Of a DNA stretch of 64,000 nt, positions 44,417 to 54,500 are shown one piece after another. Origin of the DNA: Bacteroidales bacterium. GTDB lineage: Bacteria > Bacteroidota > Bacteroidia > Bacteroidales > VadinHA17. Both the position numbers and the translations under genes were made by a program. The DNA lies in assembly GCA_021738535.1 (NCBI GenBank), contig JAIPBU010000013.1, forward strand, positions 1-64,000, written 5' to 3'. A model generated the notes under the pieces. It was not told the DNA's origin. It saw only the letters and a list, made by a program, of their open reading frames with translations, and did not search any database. The first letter of the stretch is position 1. Each line of letters starts with the position of its first letter.

Positions 44417-45186
44417 AATATATAATAACTGTAATTATTATACTGTTGACATCATTGACTCCTTCTGAAGCATCTGACCTTAAGGAAGCAAAGGATATTT
44501 ATAAGCAGGCGGTGGAGGAATATAAAGAGGGTAATTTCCGGCAGGCATATGAGCTGTTCAATAATTTAATAGACAGGGGATACTCTTCTTTCAGCCTCTA
44601 CTACAATACCGGTAATGCTGCATTTAAAACAGGTGAAATTCCCTCTGCAATATTGAATTATGAAAAATCATTGCTGCTTAAACCCTTTAATGAGGATGCC
44701 CGTTACAATCTCGAAATTGCGAAAACTTATACAGTCGATAAACTGGAGGTAATACCGGAAATCTTTTTTATTGATTGGTTCAGGATCCTTTCTCTTACCC
44801 TGCGTGCTAATCAGTGGGCTGTTGGAGCTTTATTCTTTTTTACCGTATCAGTTATATTGCTTGCCGTGTTCCTGTTTTCGGCCAGGTACCGGATAAAAAA
44901 ACTTTCCTTTGCCGGGGCTCTTATTCTTTTTATACTTTTCCTTTTTGCCCTGGGACTTGGTCTGACCAACCGCTCGTTAACTGCAAATAATAATGAAGCA
45001 ATAATATTTGAGCCGGTGGTAACAGGAAGCAGTTCGCCCGGGACAGGGGGTAATGAACTCTTCGTTATCCATGAAGGGACAAAGGTTGAGATTCTTGATA
45101 AGCTTGGCGACTGGTTTGAAATCAGCTTAAGTGACGGTACAATTGGCTGGATACCTGCAGATAATGCAAAAAAAATTATTCCATGA
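44413..45186 (+). CDS. batE: BatE, TPR and SH3-like protein
   Basis: This 257-aa protein has a signal peptide and two to three TPR units (AKDIYKQAVEEYKEGNFRQA, YYNTGNAAFKTGEIPSAILN). Two membrane helices follow (WAVGALFFFTVSVILLAVFL and ALILFILFLFALGLGL), and a C-terminal SH3-like domain (LFVIHEGTKVEILDKLGDWF, SDGTIGWIPADNAKKI). This is the standard BatE architecture and closes the MoxR-Bat operon. Confidence 0.94.
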   Translation: MKYIITVIIILLTSLTPSEASDLKEAKDIYKQAVEEYKEGNFRQAYELFNNLIDRGYSSFSLYYNTGNAAFKTGEIPSAILNYEKSLLLKPFNEDARYNLEIAKTYTVDKLEVIPEIFFIDWFRILSLTLRANQWAVGALFFFTVSVILLAVFLFSARYRIKKLSFAGALILFILFLFALGLGLTNRSLTANNNEAIIFEPVVTGSSSPGTGGNELFVIHEGTKVEILDKLGDWFEISLSDGTIGWIPADNAKKIIP

Positions 45187-45239
45187 GCAACCAATTTTTA
45201 ATATATTTGTCTATATCTTAGAGAACAAAATAATCTGTA

Positions 45240-45632
45240 ATGAAAAGCCTACTTGCCATTCTTAGCCTTACCCTTCTGATGTTTGCCTGTGAGAAACCAA
45301 ACAAGACACCGGAAGGACCAACCGATGTCCGTGTATGGAATATCACCGACCAGGATTTTACCAACCTTTCAGTAGATACCGGGGGAGGTGATCATGATTA
45401 TGGTAATCTGTCTGCAGGAGAAAAGACAGACTATTACCGCTTTGAGAAAGCTTATCCCGATGCTGAGATTACTGTTATTATAAATGGCGAAGAATATAGC
45501 ACAGGACCCCAGGATTATACCTATGCAACTTATATTGGTCCGGATATGGTAACCTACAAGGTTTATATATCGAATCCTGAGCTTAAAATATTAGGGGTTG
45601 ATATAGTCCTTGAGGGCCCCATTGAAGAATAA
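45240..45632 (+). CDS. 130-aa lipoprotein, hypothetical
   Basis: This small lipoprotein (LLMFAC17) has a beta-rich mature part (TDVRVWNITDQDFTNLSVDT, EKTDYYRFEKAYPDAEITVI). No named family is recognised. It lies about 50 bases after batE and ends before a strong terminator, so it may share the bat transcript. Confidence 0.78.
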   Translation: MKSLLAILSLTLLMFACEKPNKTPEGPTDVRVWNITDQDFTNLSVDTGGGDHDYGNLSAGEKTDYYRFEKAYPDAEITVIINGEEYSTGPQDYTYATYIGPDMVTYKVYISNPELKILGVDIVLEGPIEE

Positions 45633-45779
45633 GAATACCCCGGCTGAAATTTTTCGTATTTTTTTTGAAAAAGATTGAACTTTTTTTAACCTGGATGGTT
45701 AGGTATATGACTAATGTGGTTTCATTCATTATTAGTCTTCCAAAAACTAGGTTTTTTGGTTAGGTTGGTTGGTTTTTAA

Positions 45780-45808
45780 GAGTCCCGTCCCCCGGGACTC
45801 TTTTTTTT
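45780..45808 (+). terminator. Intrinsic terminator
   Basis: GAGTCCCG and CGGGACTC form an 8-bp G+C-rich stem with a TCCC loop, followed by eight T residues. It ends the transcript of the lipoprotein gene and probably of the bat operon. The 250-base gap it sits in otherwise holds only T- and G-rich simple sequence. Confidence 0.88.
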
Positions 45809-45865
45809 AACCTAATTGTCACCATTCTGTCACATATATAATACACATCAATCTGCGCTTTTTAT

Positions 45866-45873
45866 TAGTTTTG
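45866..45873 (+). promoter_or_regulatory. Probable -7 box of the molybdopterin operon (TAGTTTTG)
   Basis: TAGTTTTG fits TAnnTTTG and lies 18 bases before the start codon; with the terminator upstream this is the expected promoter position. The -33 element is not clear. Confidence 0.42.
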
Positions 45874-45891
45874 TAGCTTAAGCAGGATCAT

Positions 45892-47919
45892 ATGCAGGAA
45901 TTTGTTACAGTATGCCCTCGTAACTGCTACAGTACATGCAGCTTCAGAGTGCAGGTTGAGAAAAACAGGATTGTCCGGATACTGCCTGACAGCAGCAACC
46001 TGGCCACTCCTGAAGGTCCCTGCATTAAAGGCTTGTCCTATATTGAACGCTCCTTATCCGGGGACAGGATACTTAAGCCTTTATTGAAAGACAGTGAGGG
46101 TAATTTTACAGAAATAAGCAGAAAGAAGGCGCTTGATGTGCTGACGGAGAAATTGTCATATTATAAAAAGAATTATGGCAACAAAAGTATTCTCTATTAT
46201 TCGGGTAGTGGCATATCAGGACTAACTAATGAAATAGCTGCATCTTTCTGGAAAGCATTTGGGGGTGCATCACTTACTTACGGAAATTTCTGCTGGCCTG
46301 CAGGCCTGGAAGCCGTTCGACTTACACTGGGAGAGAATAAACATAATGTGCCCTGGGACCTGGTTAACGCTTCACTGATTATTATCTGGGGTAAAAACCC
46401 GGCTGAAACAAATGTGCAGGAAATGGCCTTTATTGATAAAGCCATAGATAGAGGCTCAAAGGTTGTTGTTATAGACCCAAGGCGAACGCCCACTGCTGAT
46501 AAGGCTGATATTCTGCTGAGGATAAAACCCGGCACCGATGCTGCTCTTGCACTTGCAATCGCAGATATAATAGTAGAAAAGGGGAGGGTTGATAAACAGT
46601 TTATAGCAAACAATGTAAATGGTTTTGATGAGTTTGCTTCATCATTCGATATGAGCCCCGCACAGGCAGCCCTGATCACGGGTATCCCGGAAAAGAAAAT
46701 AGAGGAGCTTGCTGAGATGATAGCCGGGGCAGATGCAATGACTATTTTGCCGGGTTACGGAATGCAGAGGTATACTAACGGGGGACAAACAATCAGGGCA
46801 CTGCTTGCCCTTAACATAATTACAGGAAACATAGGAAAAAAGGGCTCCGGCTTCAACTATGCCAACCTTCAGTCCTATGTCTTTGATGATGCAAAGGAAC
46901 CATTGAGTTATTATCCCTGGATAAATGAGTCAGCTCTGTTCAGAAGAAATATTTCAATGGCAGGACTGGCTGAAGATATTATCAATGAAAGAGATCCTGC
47001 AATTCATATGGCCTGGATTGAGAGGGGCAATCCATTAACCCAGGCACCTGACACCAATTTATTAAAAAAAGCTTTTGCCGGAATCGGCTTCAAGGTAGTG
47101 ATTGATCAGTTCCTTACTGATACCGCAAGAGAAGCTGACCTGGTACTCCCTGCAAAAAATATGTTTGAGCAGGCTGATATAGTGAGTTCATACTGGTCGC
47201 CTTATGTGTCTTACCGTCCAAGAGTGCTTGAAATACCAGGAGATGTCATGCCGGAGACAGAGTTGTATTATGAGCTGGCTCAGAGACTGGGCATGGATAC
47301 CGAAAAAAATAATATCCCTGCACCGGGTGATGAAAACCTGGACACCTGGCTTGAAAACAGGATCAAAGGTACTACTAAACTGTCTCTTGATAATATAAAG
47401 CTTAAAAAGCAACTTGCACCGGGATTGCAGGAAGTAGCATTTATTGATCATAAGTACCTAACTGATTCAGGGAGGATTGAGCTTTATTCAAGGAAAGCAA
47501 AAGAATTATGGAATGTAGGTACACTGCCTGAGTACAACCGGGCTTTTGTATCTGAAAACAAGGGAAACAGGTTCTTCTTTATGACGCCTAATACACACTA
47601 CAGGATACACAGTCAGTTTGGAAATCTTGGTATCATTAAAAAGTTTGATCCTGAACCATTACTTGCAATTTCACCGGAAGATGCTGATGATATGGATCTT
47701 ACTGACGGTGATAAAGTACGGGTATTTAATGAAAGGGGTGAAATCACACTTAAGGTTAAGTTAAACGCCAGGATGAAAAATAAATGTGTTTCGCTTCCTA
47801 ACGGATGGTGGGCAAGCGAAGGGGCATGTGGTAATTTTCTCTCTGCCGGAAGAGAAACAGATATGGGCCACGGAACGGCTTTTCATGATAACCTTGTTTC
47901 AATTGAAAAGACAACATGA
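45892..47919 (+). CDS. Molybdopterin oxidoreductase, DMSO-reductase family catalytic subunit
   Basis: This 675-aa enzyme has an N-terminal [4Fe-4S] motif C8-x3-C12-x3-C16 with C44 in GPCIKG. The molybdopterin-guanine-dinucleotide binding body follows (GNFCWPAGLEAVRLT, IIWGKNPAETNVQEM, KVVVIDPRRTPTADKADI), and a C-terminal cofactor-binding domain ends with TDGDKVRVFNERGEI and SLPNGWWAS. No Tat signal is present, and there is no hydrophobic leader, so the enzyme should be cytoplasmic. The next gene overlaps by 4 bases and encodes its electron-transfer and membrane subunits. It would reduce or oxidise an S- or N-oxide or similar compound; substrate unknown. Confidence 0.93.
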   Translation: MQEFVTVCPRNCYSTCSFRVQVEKNRIVRILPDSSNLATPEGPCIKGLSYIERSLSGDRILKPLLKDSEGNFTEISRKKALDVLTEKLSYYKKNYGNKSILYYSGSGISGLTNEIAASFWKAFGGASLTYGNFCWPAGLEAVRLTLGENKHNVPWDLVNASLIIIWGKNPAETNVQEMAFIDKAIDRGSKVVVIDPRRTPTADKADILLRIKPGTDAALALAIADIIVEKGRVDKQFIANNVNGFDEFASSFDMSPAQAALITGIPEKKIEELAEMIAGADAMTILPGYGMQRYTNGGQTIRALLALNIITGNIGKKGSGFNYANLQSYVFDDAKEPLSYYPWINESALFRRNISMAGLAEDIINERDPAIHMAWIERGNPLTQAPDTNLLKKAFAGIGFKVVIDQFLTDTAREADLVLPAKNMFEQADIVSSYWSPYVSYRPRVLEIPGDVMPETELYYELAQRLGMDTEKNNIPAPGDENLDTWLENRIKGTTKLSLDNIKLKKQLAPGLQEVAFIDHKYLTDSGRIELYSRKAKELWNVGTLPEYNRAFVSENKGNRFFFMTPNTHYRIHSQFGNLGIIKKFDPEPLLAISPEDADDMDLTDGDKVRVFNERGEITLKVKLNARMKNKCVSLPNGWWASEGACGNFLSAGRETDMGHGTAFHDNLVSIEKTT

Positions 47920-49226
47920 GGAAAGGGTTTGTGTTTAAATATGACCTGTGTGTAGCATGCAATGCCTGCGTGGCTGCCTGTTACCTGGAAAATGATGGCC
48001 ATACCCCGTGGCGCACCGTTCTGTCAGATAATGTAAGCGCATATCCGGGTCTCCCTGTACATAATTTATCCCTGGCCTGCAATCATTGTGAAAATCCTGT
48101 GTGCCTTGAGTCGTGCCCGGCAAATGCTTATTATATAGATAGTGAGATAAATGCAGTATTACTTGACGAAACAAAATGCCTCGGATGTAATTATTGCTAC
48201 TGGAACTGTCCTTATGATGCCCCGCAGTATAACAAAAATAAAGGTACTATTGAGAAATGCCACCTGTGCATGAGCAGGATGAAGGACTATCTGTTGCCTG
48301 CCTGTGTCACAGCATGTCCCACAGGGGCTTTGGCCTATGATAATTTGGAGGTAAACGGTAAGGAAACATACAATATACCATCAAATGATCTGAGACCTGC
48401 TCTTTCTGTTAAGAATCCTCGTAAACTAATAGATAAACCCTTTATTGTCCCGGTTGAAACTGAATATTCAGAAGGAAAAGACATTTCTGCCGGAAAAGGG
48501 AAAGACTTCCTCCATGAATGGCCTCTTGCAGTATTCAGTTTTACTTCTGCACTGCTGTTTGCTCTTACTTTTGCTGCCTGGAATGGTGAGCTGGCGTTAC
48601 CAGCCTGGTTCTATACTGCAGCAGTTCTTTTAAATGCTTTTATTTCACTCTTACACCTTGGAAAACCATTACGCTTTTTCAGAGCTCTCAGCGGCATTAG
48701 CAGTTCACCACTTAGCCGTGAAATATTTGCCTATGCCGCATTCTCAGGCTTTTCCGTTCCGGCAATGATCTTTAACATGGAGGTGCTGTGGGTGCTTGCG
48801 TTTTTGTCAGGATTATTGCTCCTGGTGGCAATCGACAGTGTCTATACTTATTCAGATAAAAGGTATTCAATAAGATTTCATAATGCACAGGTTTTCCTGA
48901 CAGGACTCTTATTTGCATCATACCTGGTGCCGGAACCCCTGCCATTTATTTTTATCCTGCTGATCAAGCTTGCTTATATATTTATTTTTAAGTTTTTCAG
49001 ACCAGGAAAACAAGAGTTCAGAGTGCTTTCATTGATATATACCGCGGTGGTGATATATGCAGCTGTTTCCATGTATATGCCAATTGCTGAACTTAAATTT
49101 ACACTGCTCTTTGCAGCTCTTATAATGGTGGAATTCACAATGCGATTGATTTTTTATTTTGATTTTTCGCCGCGAAGTATGAGATTTGAGTTCTCAAAGA
49201 AAACAATAGCAAAAAATGAAAAATAA
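47916..49226 (+). CDS. Fused iron-sulfur and membrane-anchor subunit (DmsB-DmsC-like)
   Basis: This 436-aa protein joins two normally separate subunits. Residues about 1-170 hold four [4Fe-4S] motifs (CVACNACVAAC, CNHCENPVCLESCP, CLGCNYCYWNCP, and CHLCM with CVTACPTGAL), like DmsB. Residues about 200-425 contain eight hydrophobic helices with LISLLHLGKPLRFFRAL-type loops (here ISLLHLGKPLRFFRALSG), like the DmsC anchor that oxidises menaquinol. It connects the quinone pool to the catalytic subunit encoded just upstream. The single start and absence of any break argue for a true fusion. Confidence 0.9.
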   Translation: MRKGFVFKYDLCVACNACVAACYLENDGHTPWRTVLSDNVSAYPGLPVHNLSLACNHCENPVCLESCPANAYYIDSEINAVLLDETKCLGCNYCYWNCPYDAPQYNKNKGTIEKCHLCMSRMKDYLLPACVTACPTGALAYDNLEVNGKETYNIPSNDLRPALSVKNPRKLIDKPFIVPVETEYSEGKDISAGKGKDFLHEWPLAVFSFTSALLFALTFAAWNGELALPAWFYTAAVLLNAFISLLHLGKPLRFFRALSGISSSPLSREIFAYAAFSGFSVPAMIFNMEVLWVLAFLSGLLLLVAIDSVYTYSDKRYSIRFHNAQVFLTGLLFASYLVPEPLPFIFILLIKLAYIFIFKFFRPGKQEFRVLSLIYTAVVIYAAVSMYMPIAELKFTLLFAALIMVEFTMRLIFYFDFSPRSMRFEFSKKTIAKNEK

Positions 49227-50391
49227 TAAAATTAACAGTACCAGGACACCGGTATACAGAGATGCAGGTTTTGAACTAACTAATGCAGAGCGTACATCAG
49301 AAGCATTCAACAGGGAATCAGGGCATGACCAGGATCCTGAGGTCTTTATTTATTCAAGGTACAGGAACCCGACTGTTATTGATGCTGAAGAAACACTGGC
49401 TGACATAGAAAAAAGCAAATGGGCTTTGCTTACCCAGTCAGGAATGTCTGCTATTGATACTGCTTTATCAGTTTTTCAGAAAAAAGACGATGAGAGACCC
49501 TGGTTGTTCTTCTCAGAGATATACGGAGGGACAAATTCATATATAGATAACGTCCTTATTGAGAGACGTGGAATAAACGTGGAAAGGTATTATCCGGAAG
49601 GGCACGAATATGACCCCGGAAAGCTTGAAGAGATAATCAGAAGGAAAAAGCCTTCCTTCGTCTTCTTCGAAATCGTCTCTAATCCATTGCTGATAGTAGT
49701 GCCGCTGCGTGAGATAATTGATATGATACATAGCCACGGGGCTTCTGTTATTATAGATAATACTTTTGCAACAGCACATCTTGTTAAGCCTCTTGAATTA
49801 GGAGCCGACCTGGTAATCCATTCAGCAACAAAATATCTTGGCGGGCATGGCAATATTACCGCGGGAGCAATATGCGGTAATGATGAAAACTTATTGAAAG
49901 ATGCTGTTGAATACAGGAAATACACCGGCCATATGATAAGCCCTGATGATGCCTACAGGTTAAATACACAGATGAAATCATTCAGCCTGCGATTTGAACG
50001 CCAGTGCAAAAATGCGTCTGCTATTGCGGAGCTACTGGATGAGAAAGATATTGTCAGGGAAGTTCTTTACCCGGGACTTAAATCACATGCAACTCATGAA
50101 AATGCTAAAGAGGCTTTTAACGACAGGGGATATGGTGCTATCGTAACCTTTAGCTTTGACGGTAAAGATGATCAGGAGAAAAGAAAGAGAAGAGATAGTT
50201 TTATTCAGTCGGTATCAGATTCTATAATCCTGGTTCCGACCCTGGGCGATTATCATACTATCCTTATGCCTGTTGAGCCTGTATGGGGTTATAAATACCC
50301 TGATCCCGGTATGATAAGGTTATCAGTGGGCTTCGAAGAAACAGAAGAACTACTTAACACCATCCAGTCCGGTCTGCCTGCAGTGGATTAA
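49216..50391 (+). CDS. PLP-dependent Cys/Met-metabolism enzyme (gamma-lyase/transsulfuration type)
   Basis: This 391-aa fold-type I PLP enzyme has the PLP lysine K206 in HSATKYLGGHGN. Other family blocks are SRYRNPTVIDAEETLADIE, LLTQSGMSAIDTAL, EIVSNPLLIVVPLREI, IIDNTFATAHLVKPLELGAD, and near the end SVGFEETEELL. It is close to methionine gamma-lyase, cystathionine gamma-synthase/lyase and O-acetylhomoserine sulfhydrylase; these cannot be told apart by eye. It overlaps the anchor-subunit gene by 11 bases, so the organism makes it together with the molybdopterin enzyme. The pairing suggests handling of a sulfur amino acid or its oxide. Confidence 0.9.
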   Translation: MKNNKINSTRTPVYRDAGFELTNAERTSEAFNRESGHDQDPEVFIYSRYRNPTVIDAEETLADIEKSKWALLTQSGMSAIDTALSVFQKKDDERPWLFFSEIYGGTNSYIDNVLIERRGINVERYYPEGHEYDPGKLEEIIRRKKPSFVFFEIVSNPLLIVVPLREIIDMIHSHGASVIIDNTFATAHLVKPLELGADLVIHSATKYLGGHGNITAGAICGNDENLLKDAVEYRKYTGHMISPDDAYRLNTQMKSFSLRFERQCKNASAIAELLDEKDIVREVLYPGLKSHATHENAKEAFNDRGYGAIVTFSFDGKDDQEKRKRRDSFIQSVSDSIILVPTLGDYHTILMPVEPVWGYKYPDPGMIRLSVGFEETEELLNTIQSGLPAVD

Positions 50392-50399
50392 TAATAATA

Positions 50400-50423
50400 G
50401 CCCGGGTTACACCCCGGGTTTTG
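50400..50423 (+). terminator. Intrinsic terminator of the molybdopterin operon
   Basis: CCCGGG at 50401-50406 and CCCGGG at 50413-50418 pair around TTACAC, followed by TTTT. It lies 9 bases after the PLP-enzyme stop. Confidence 0.75.
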
Positions 50424-50483
50424 ATACATAAAACCATCCCACACCCCCGGAGGCGGGTGAATAGAGGATAATGAATTATGATT

Positions 50484-50500
50484 CTCACCCTTCGGGTGAG
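50484..50500. terminator. CTCACCC-TTC-GGGTGAG hairpin
   Basis: A perfect 7-bp stem with a three-base loop, in the gap between the convergent PLP-enzyme and minus-strand genes. A short T-rich stretch (ACTTTTC) follows on the plus strand. It may act as a second terminator; a further weak hairpin (CACCCCCGGAGGCGGGTG) precedes it at about 50441-50459. Confidence 0.5.
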
Positions 50501-50519
50501 ACTTTTCAGAGTAGAACCA

Positions 50520-50777
50520 TCATTCCATATTATATTTCCGGACCAAAAAACACAGCATTGATAAGCATTTTATTGCTTCCATAGCAAAATCCCCTGAAGA
50601 CCGGATCATCAATAAATAATATAATATTTCCCCTTCCTTTTGACAATGACATAATGCTCCTGCATTAGTGCTTCTTACTCCATCATCCGCCAGCATCAGA
50701 ATTTTTGGCTTATTAACAGCCAGGAATTTCCATGGACTTGTTATCCCGGGATTGAATTTCTCTTTCCCTACTTCCAT
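50520..50777 (-). CDS. 85-aa hypothetical protein, doubtful
   Basis: This open frame overlaps the ung stop by 10 bases and runs downstream on the same strand. It includes the segments SPWKFLAVNKPKILMLADDG, ALCHCQKEGEILYYLLMI and AMEAIKCLSMLCFLVRKYN. It is cysteine-rich and hydrophobic in patches with no recognised domain. It could be a small co-transcribed gene, the worn remnant of a longer one, or chance. Confidence 0.35.
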   Translation of the reverse strand: MEVGKEKFNPGITSPWKFLAVNKPKILMLADDGVRSTNAGALCHCQKEGEILYYLLMIRSSGDFAMEAIKCLSMLCFLVRKYNME

Positions 50778-51433
50778 TCAACCGGTTTGCTGCCGGTAAA
50801 AACCAGGAATTCATTGCATTTACTGAAATGATTATTGCCGAAGAATCCACGGCTTGCAGAGAGGGGAGAGGGGTGGACCGATTCTAGCACCATATGTTTT
50901 TCACGGTCTATATGAGCTCCTTTCTTTTGTGCATAAGAGCCCCAGAGAAAGAATACCACATCTTTCTTTTCAGAAGCAATAATTTTTATTACTTCATCGG
51001 TAAATCTTTCCCATCCCTTTTTCTGGTGTGAGCCCGGCGAATGAGCTCTTACGGTCAGGGTAGCATTAAGCAGTAACACTCCCTGTTCAGCCCATCTTTC
51101 AAGGTTTCCTGATTCAGGGTAGGGTAGGTTAAGGTCATTCATGATTTCCTTGAAAATATTTACCAGGCTGGGAGGATGCTTAACGCCATCATTCACTGAA
51201 AAGCAAAGTCCGTGAGCCTGATCCGGACCATGATAGGGATCCTGGCCTATAATAACGGCTTTTACTTTATCAAAAGGACATTTGTTAAACGCATTAAAAA
51301 TCAGTGGTCCCGGAGGATATACTTTTTCGTTTTTGTATTCTTTCCTGACAAAGCTTATAAGGTCTGTAAAATAGTCTTTTTCAAATTCACGGGCCAGTTT
51401 GTTTTTCCAGCTTTCTTCGATATTTACATCCAT
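50768..51433 (-). CDS. ung: Uracil-DNA glycosylase, family 1
   Basis: This 221-aa enzyme removes uracil from DNA to start base-excision repair. The water-activating loop GQDPYHG (D65), the block AHGLCFSVNDGVKHPPSLVN, LLNATLTVRAHSPGSHQKKG and the minor-groove loop HPSPLSASRGF (H187) are all intact. The length is normal for the family. It is preceded by its own -7 box at 51461-51468. Confidence 0.97.
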   Translation of the reverse strand: MDVNIEESWKNKLAREFEKDYFTDLISFVRKEYKNEKVYPPGPLIFNAFNKCPFDKVKAVIIGQDPYHGPDQAHGLCFSVNDGVKHPPSLVNIFKEIMNDLNLPYPESGNLERWAEQGVLLLNATLTVRAHSPGSHQKKGWERFTDEVIKIIASEKKDVVFFLWGSYAQKKGAHIDREKHMVLESVHPSPLSASRGFFGNNHFSKCNEFLVFTGSKPVEWK

Positions 51434-51460
51434 CTGCTAATGCTGTGAGATTAATAAAGA

Positions 51461-51468
51461 CAAATATA
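51461..51468 (-). promoter_or_regulatory. Probable -7 box of ung (TATATTTG on minus strand)
   Basis: The minus strand reads TATATTTG, a full TAnnTTTG match, 27 bases before the ung ATG. The -33 region has only GTTTA. Confidence 0.5.
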
Positions 51469-51480
51469 CCAAATAGCTGT

Positions 51481-51521
51481 AAAATATAAACAGCCTACCC
51501 GGTAATTCCGGGAAGGCTGTT
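51481..51521 (-). terminator. Intrinsic terminator of the first YadA-head-like gene
   Basis: On the minus strand AACAGCCT pairs with AGGCTGTT, with further pairing inside, followed by TTTATATTTT. It separates the 51589-54858 gene from ung. Confidence 0.75.
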
Positions 51522-51588
51522 CAGGGTTTACATTCTGCTGTCCTGTTGGAACGACAGTAAAACTGTTAATATTATTTGTCCCGGCCCT

Positions 51589-54500
51589 TTACTGCAATGA
51601 TATTAGTACCATAATTTTTCCGTTACCACCTGGATGACTCTCAACAGCCTTACCTATAATGGCATTCCTCCTGATTTCATTTTCAGTAAGAATTGCTTTC
51701 AGCTCATCAAAGTCTTTAGCTTTGTTGATATCCAGGGGAGTATACTTCATCGCATGTCCCGGTGTTGATGAAGTAGTTAAAGGGTCGCCGGGTTCTATAG
51801 GACCGTTTTCGTCGGTAACCTTAACGGGAACCCTGCCAGCAAGTGCCAGCCTTGTAGCATTTACTCCAGCGATGGGATCCCCTGTTTCTTCATCAAGGAC
51901 AATCTCTGAACCCATAGTTAAATGAGGTTTTGTAGATACAACACCCAGGACTGAGCCCTGGTAGGGTTCTGATGATTTTATAACATTTTCCTTGCCCATG
52001 GGATCAGCTACAACAACGTCGCCCGGCTCGGTTTCATTATTATTATCATATATATATTCCGCGAGATCTTTCGATGCACCTGTTCTGACATCAGCGTACA
52101 GGCCATAATATGTGCCACTTGAATACCAGTCATAGAAGTAACCGCTGTAATAAGTTGTGCCCTCAAAGTTCCTTGTAGCTCTTGATCGCAGTGCATATTT
52201 CGTTCCCCCGGAAGTGTTCCCGTTGTGGATTAACCAGAGGCCATATGTAGCATTCCCTGTTGCATTTAATGTTGTGTATCCATTTTTTCTTATGACAAAT
52301 GCATCATGAGGATCAGTTGATGACGACCCGTTGCCAACCTGGAAAAGAGGATCTGTCTGCACCCAGTCATCTGCAGTTCCCCAGCTGTTATTATACCGCC
52401 CTACAACAAAGGAATTTTCTGCATCTGCAATCGTGTACCTTCCAAAAGCAGCTGAGAAATCGCCATTTGTTGAATTACCATATCCGGCAACTACAGATCC
52501 CCGTCCTGTTGATTCATTGGCAAAACCTATGGCTGTTCCGTATTCTGCTGAGGATGTATTATATACACCAAAAGCAGCACCACCGTTAGACGTCATATTA
52601 CCATTACCAACAGCAATTGAGTACGATCCTGTAGCTACGTTATCCTGGTTTATTGATGTCGGGATAATAATATAATCTCCTTTTGTTCCTGTATCTTTTG
52701 TCTGAAGCTCAGGCTCTTCTTCTGCAGTTCCTTTGATAAGAGGGTATAAAGGTATAATGGGGATTATTGGTCTCCATATATTTGATTTATAATAATTTGC
52801 TCCTATAGCCAGTGATTTACTGCCCTCTGCTCTTGACTTGTATCCCACTGCTGAAGCATAACTGTTTGTGGCGCTTGCATAGTATCCCATTGCCGTGGAA
52901 TAGGACCCGGATGAAGTGGAATTTGTTCCAATAGCAACAGACCTTGAGCCATCAGATGTATTTGAATTACCGAAGGAAAGGGAATAGTAGCCTGTGGAAC
53001 TGTTATTATTTCCAATGGCAACCGAATTAGATTGAGTTCCGGCTGTATTGCCTGTGCCCAGGGTAACACTGTTGCTCCCATTTGATATATTGCTTATACC
53101 AAGTGCCACTGCATTCAAAGCAGATGCGGTATTTGAATATCCCATACTGAGAGATGATTCTCCACTGGCAATGGCACTTGTGCCTATTGAGTATGCATTG
53201 CTTGCCGCTGCACTGGCGTTATAACCAATTGCAGATGAATATTGTCCGCTCGCCTGTGCAGATCTACCCAGTGCATAGGCATAACTGTTCGATGCATAAG
53301 CACTTCTTCCAAGCGCATAGGAATAATCTGATGCAGCTCTTGAATAATATCCGACAGATGCAGAATATAATCCATCAGACCTGGCATGGCTTCCAATGGA
53401 AACTGAATGATTACCATATGACCTGCTGGCATAGCCCATTGCAAGCGAATAGGATCCTCCTGAGCCTGAATACATTCCAAGCGCCATAGAGTAATCTCCG
53501 TATGCATTTGCCCATAAACCGAAAGAGTTTGTATATAAACCGGAAGAATTTGACCTGTATCCTATGGCGGTTGAATATGGTCCTGATGCTTTACTGTTTA
53601 TACCAATGCCCAGTGCACCAGTGTTTAATGCCTGTGAACTCATTCCCAGTGCCATTGAGTATGATCCGGATGCAAGGGTTTTATCTCCCATCAGGTTGCC
53701 CAGTGAGTCAACACCAACCGATCCGAAAGCAAAAGATCTTTCACCTGTTGCAGTAGCACCGGACCCAAAGGCATAGGAATCATTACCGGATGCTACGGCT
53801 TTATTACCTATTGCTGTAGAATTCTGGTTCAGTGCCATACTTTTATATCCGAATGCCTGGGAAAAATCTCCTTTCGCAATTGAATGATAACCCAGGGCTG
53901 TTGAATTTAAACCTACACTGTCGGGTGAACCAACATGAACCCTTCCTGCAAGGAATGCCTCTTTTAAAGGATACCATAATATCTGCGGTGAAGAGCCTAT
54001 CGTGTCTATTATCTCTTTACCTGATACATTGAAATACAAGGACTCAGTTCCCTTGGCTTTATCAAAGCCGCCAATTGCAAATCCACCTTTGCTTCCTGCA
54101 CTTTTTACTGCAGGATTATTTGGAATAAACATTCTTATGCTATCAGGTGATATTAGCATAAAATCCTGGTTAGTCCCTTTGGCCCTGTCAAATCCACCTA
54201 TGGCAAATCCTCCTTTTGTACCTTTTTTTCCTATATCATCAACAAAGACCTGTACACCTGTTGGGTAGACAGAAAATACGGGTTGGCCATCATTGCGCCT
54301 TACTTCGAACAGCGCTTCTGTTGATGCATCATCAGTACCTACAACAGTGAGACTATCAGTAAAATCAGAAAGATCAACCTCTCCTCCCTGGCTCAGGATA
54401 ATTGAGTTGCCTGATTTGGATAGTTGTTGCTTTGCCTGAACGTCTTTTGCAATCAATGAGTAAGGGACTGAAAGCAATGAGACGGGATCCATCTCATGCC

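Noticed and set aside
52299-53776. Plus-strand frames opposite the YadA-head-like repeats
   Set aside because: The tandem repeats make long antisense frames of low complexity (rich in H, Q, L and M); there is no independent evidence of coding.
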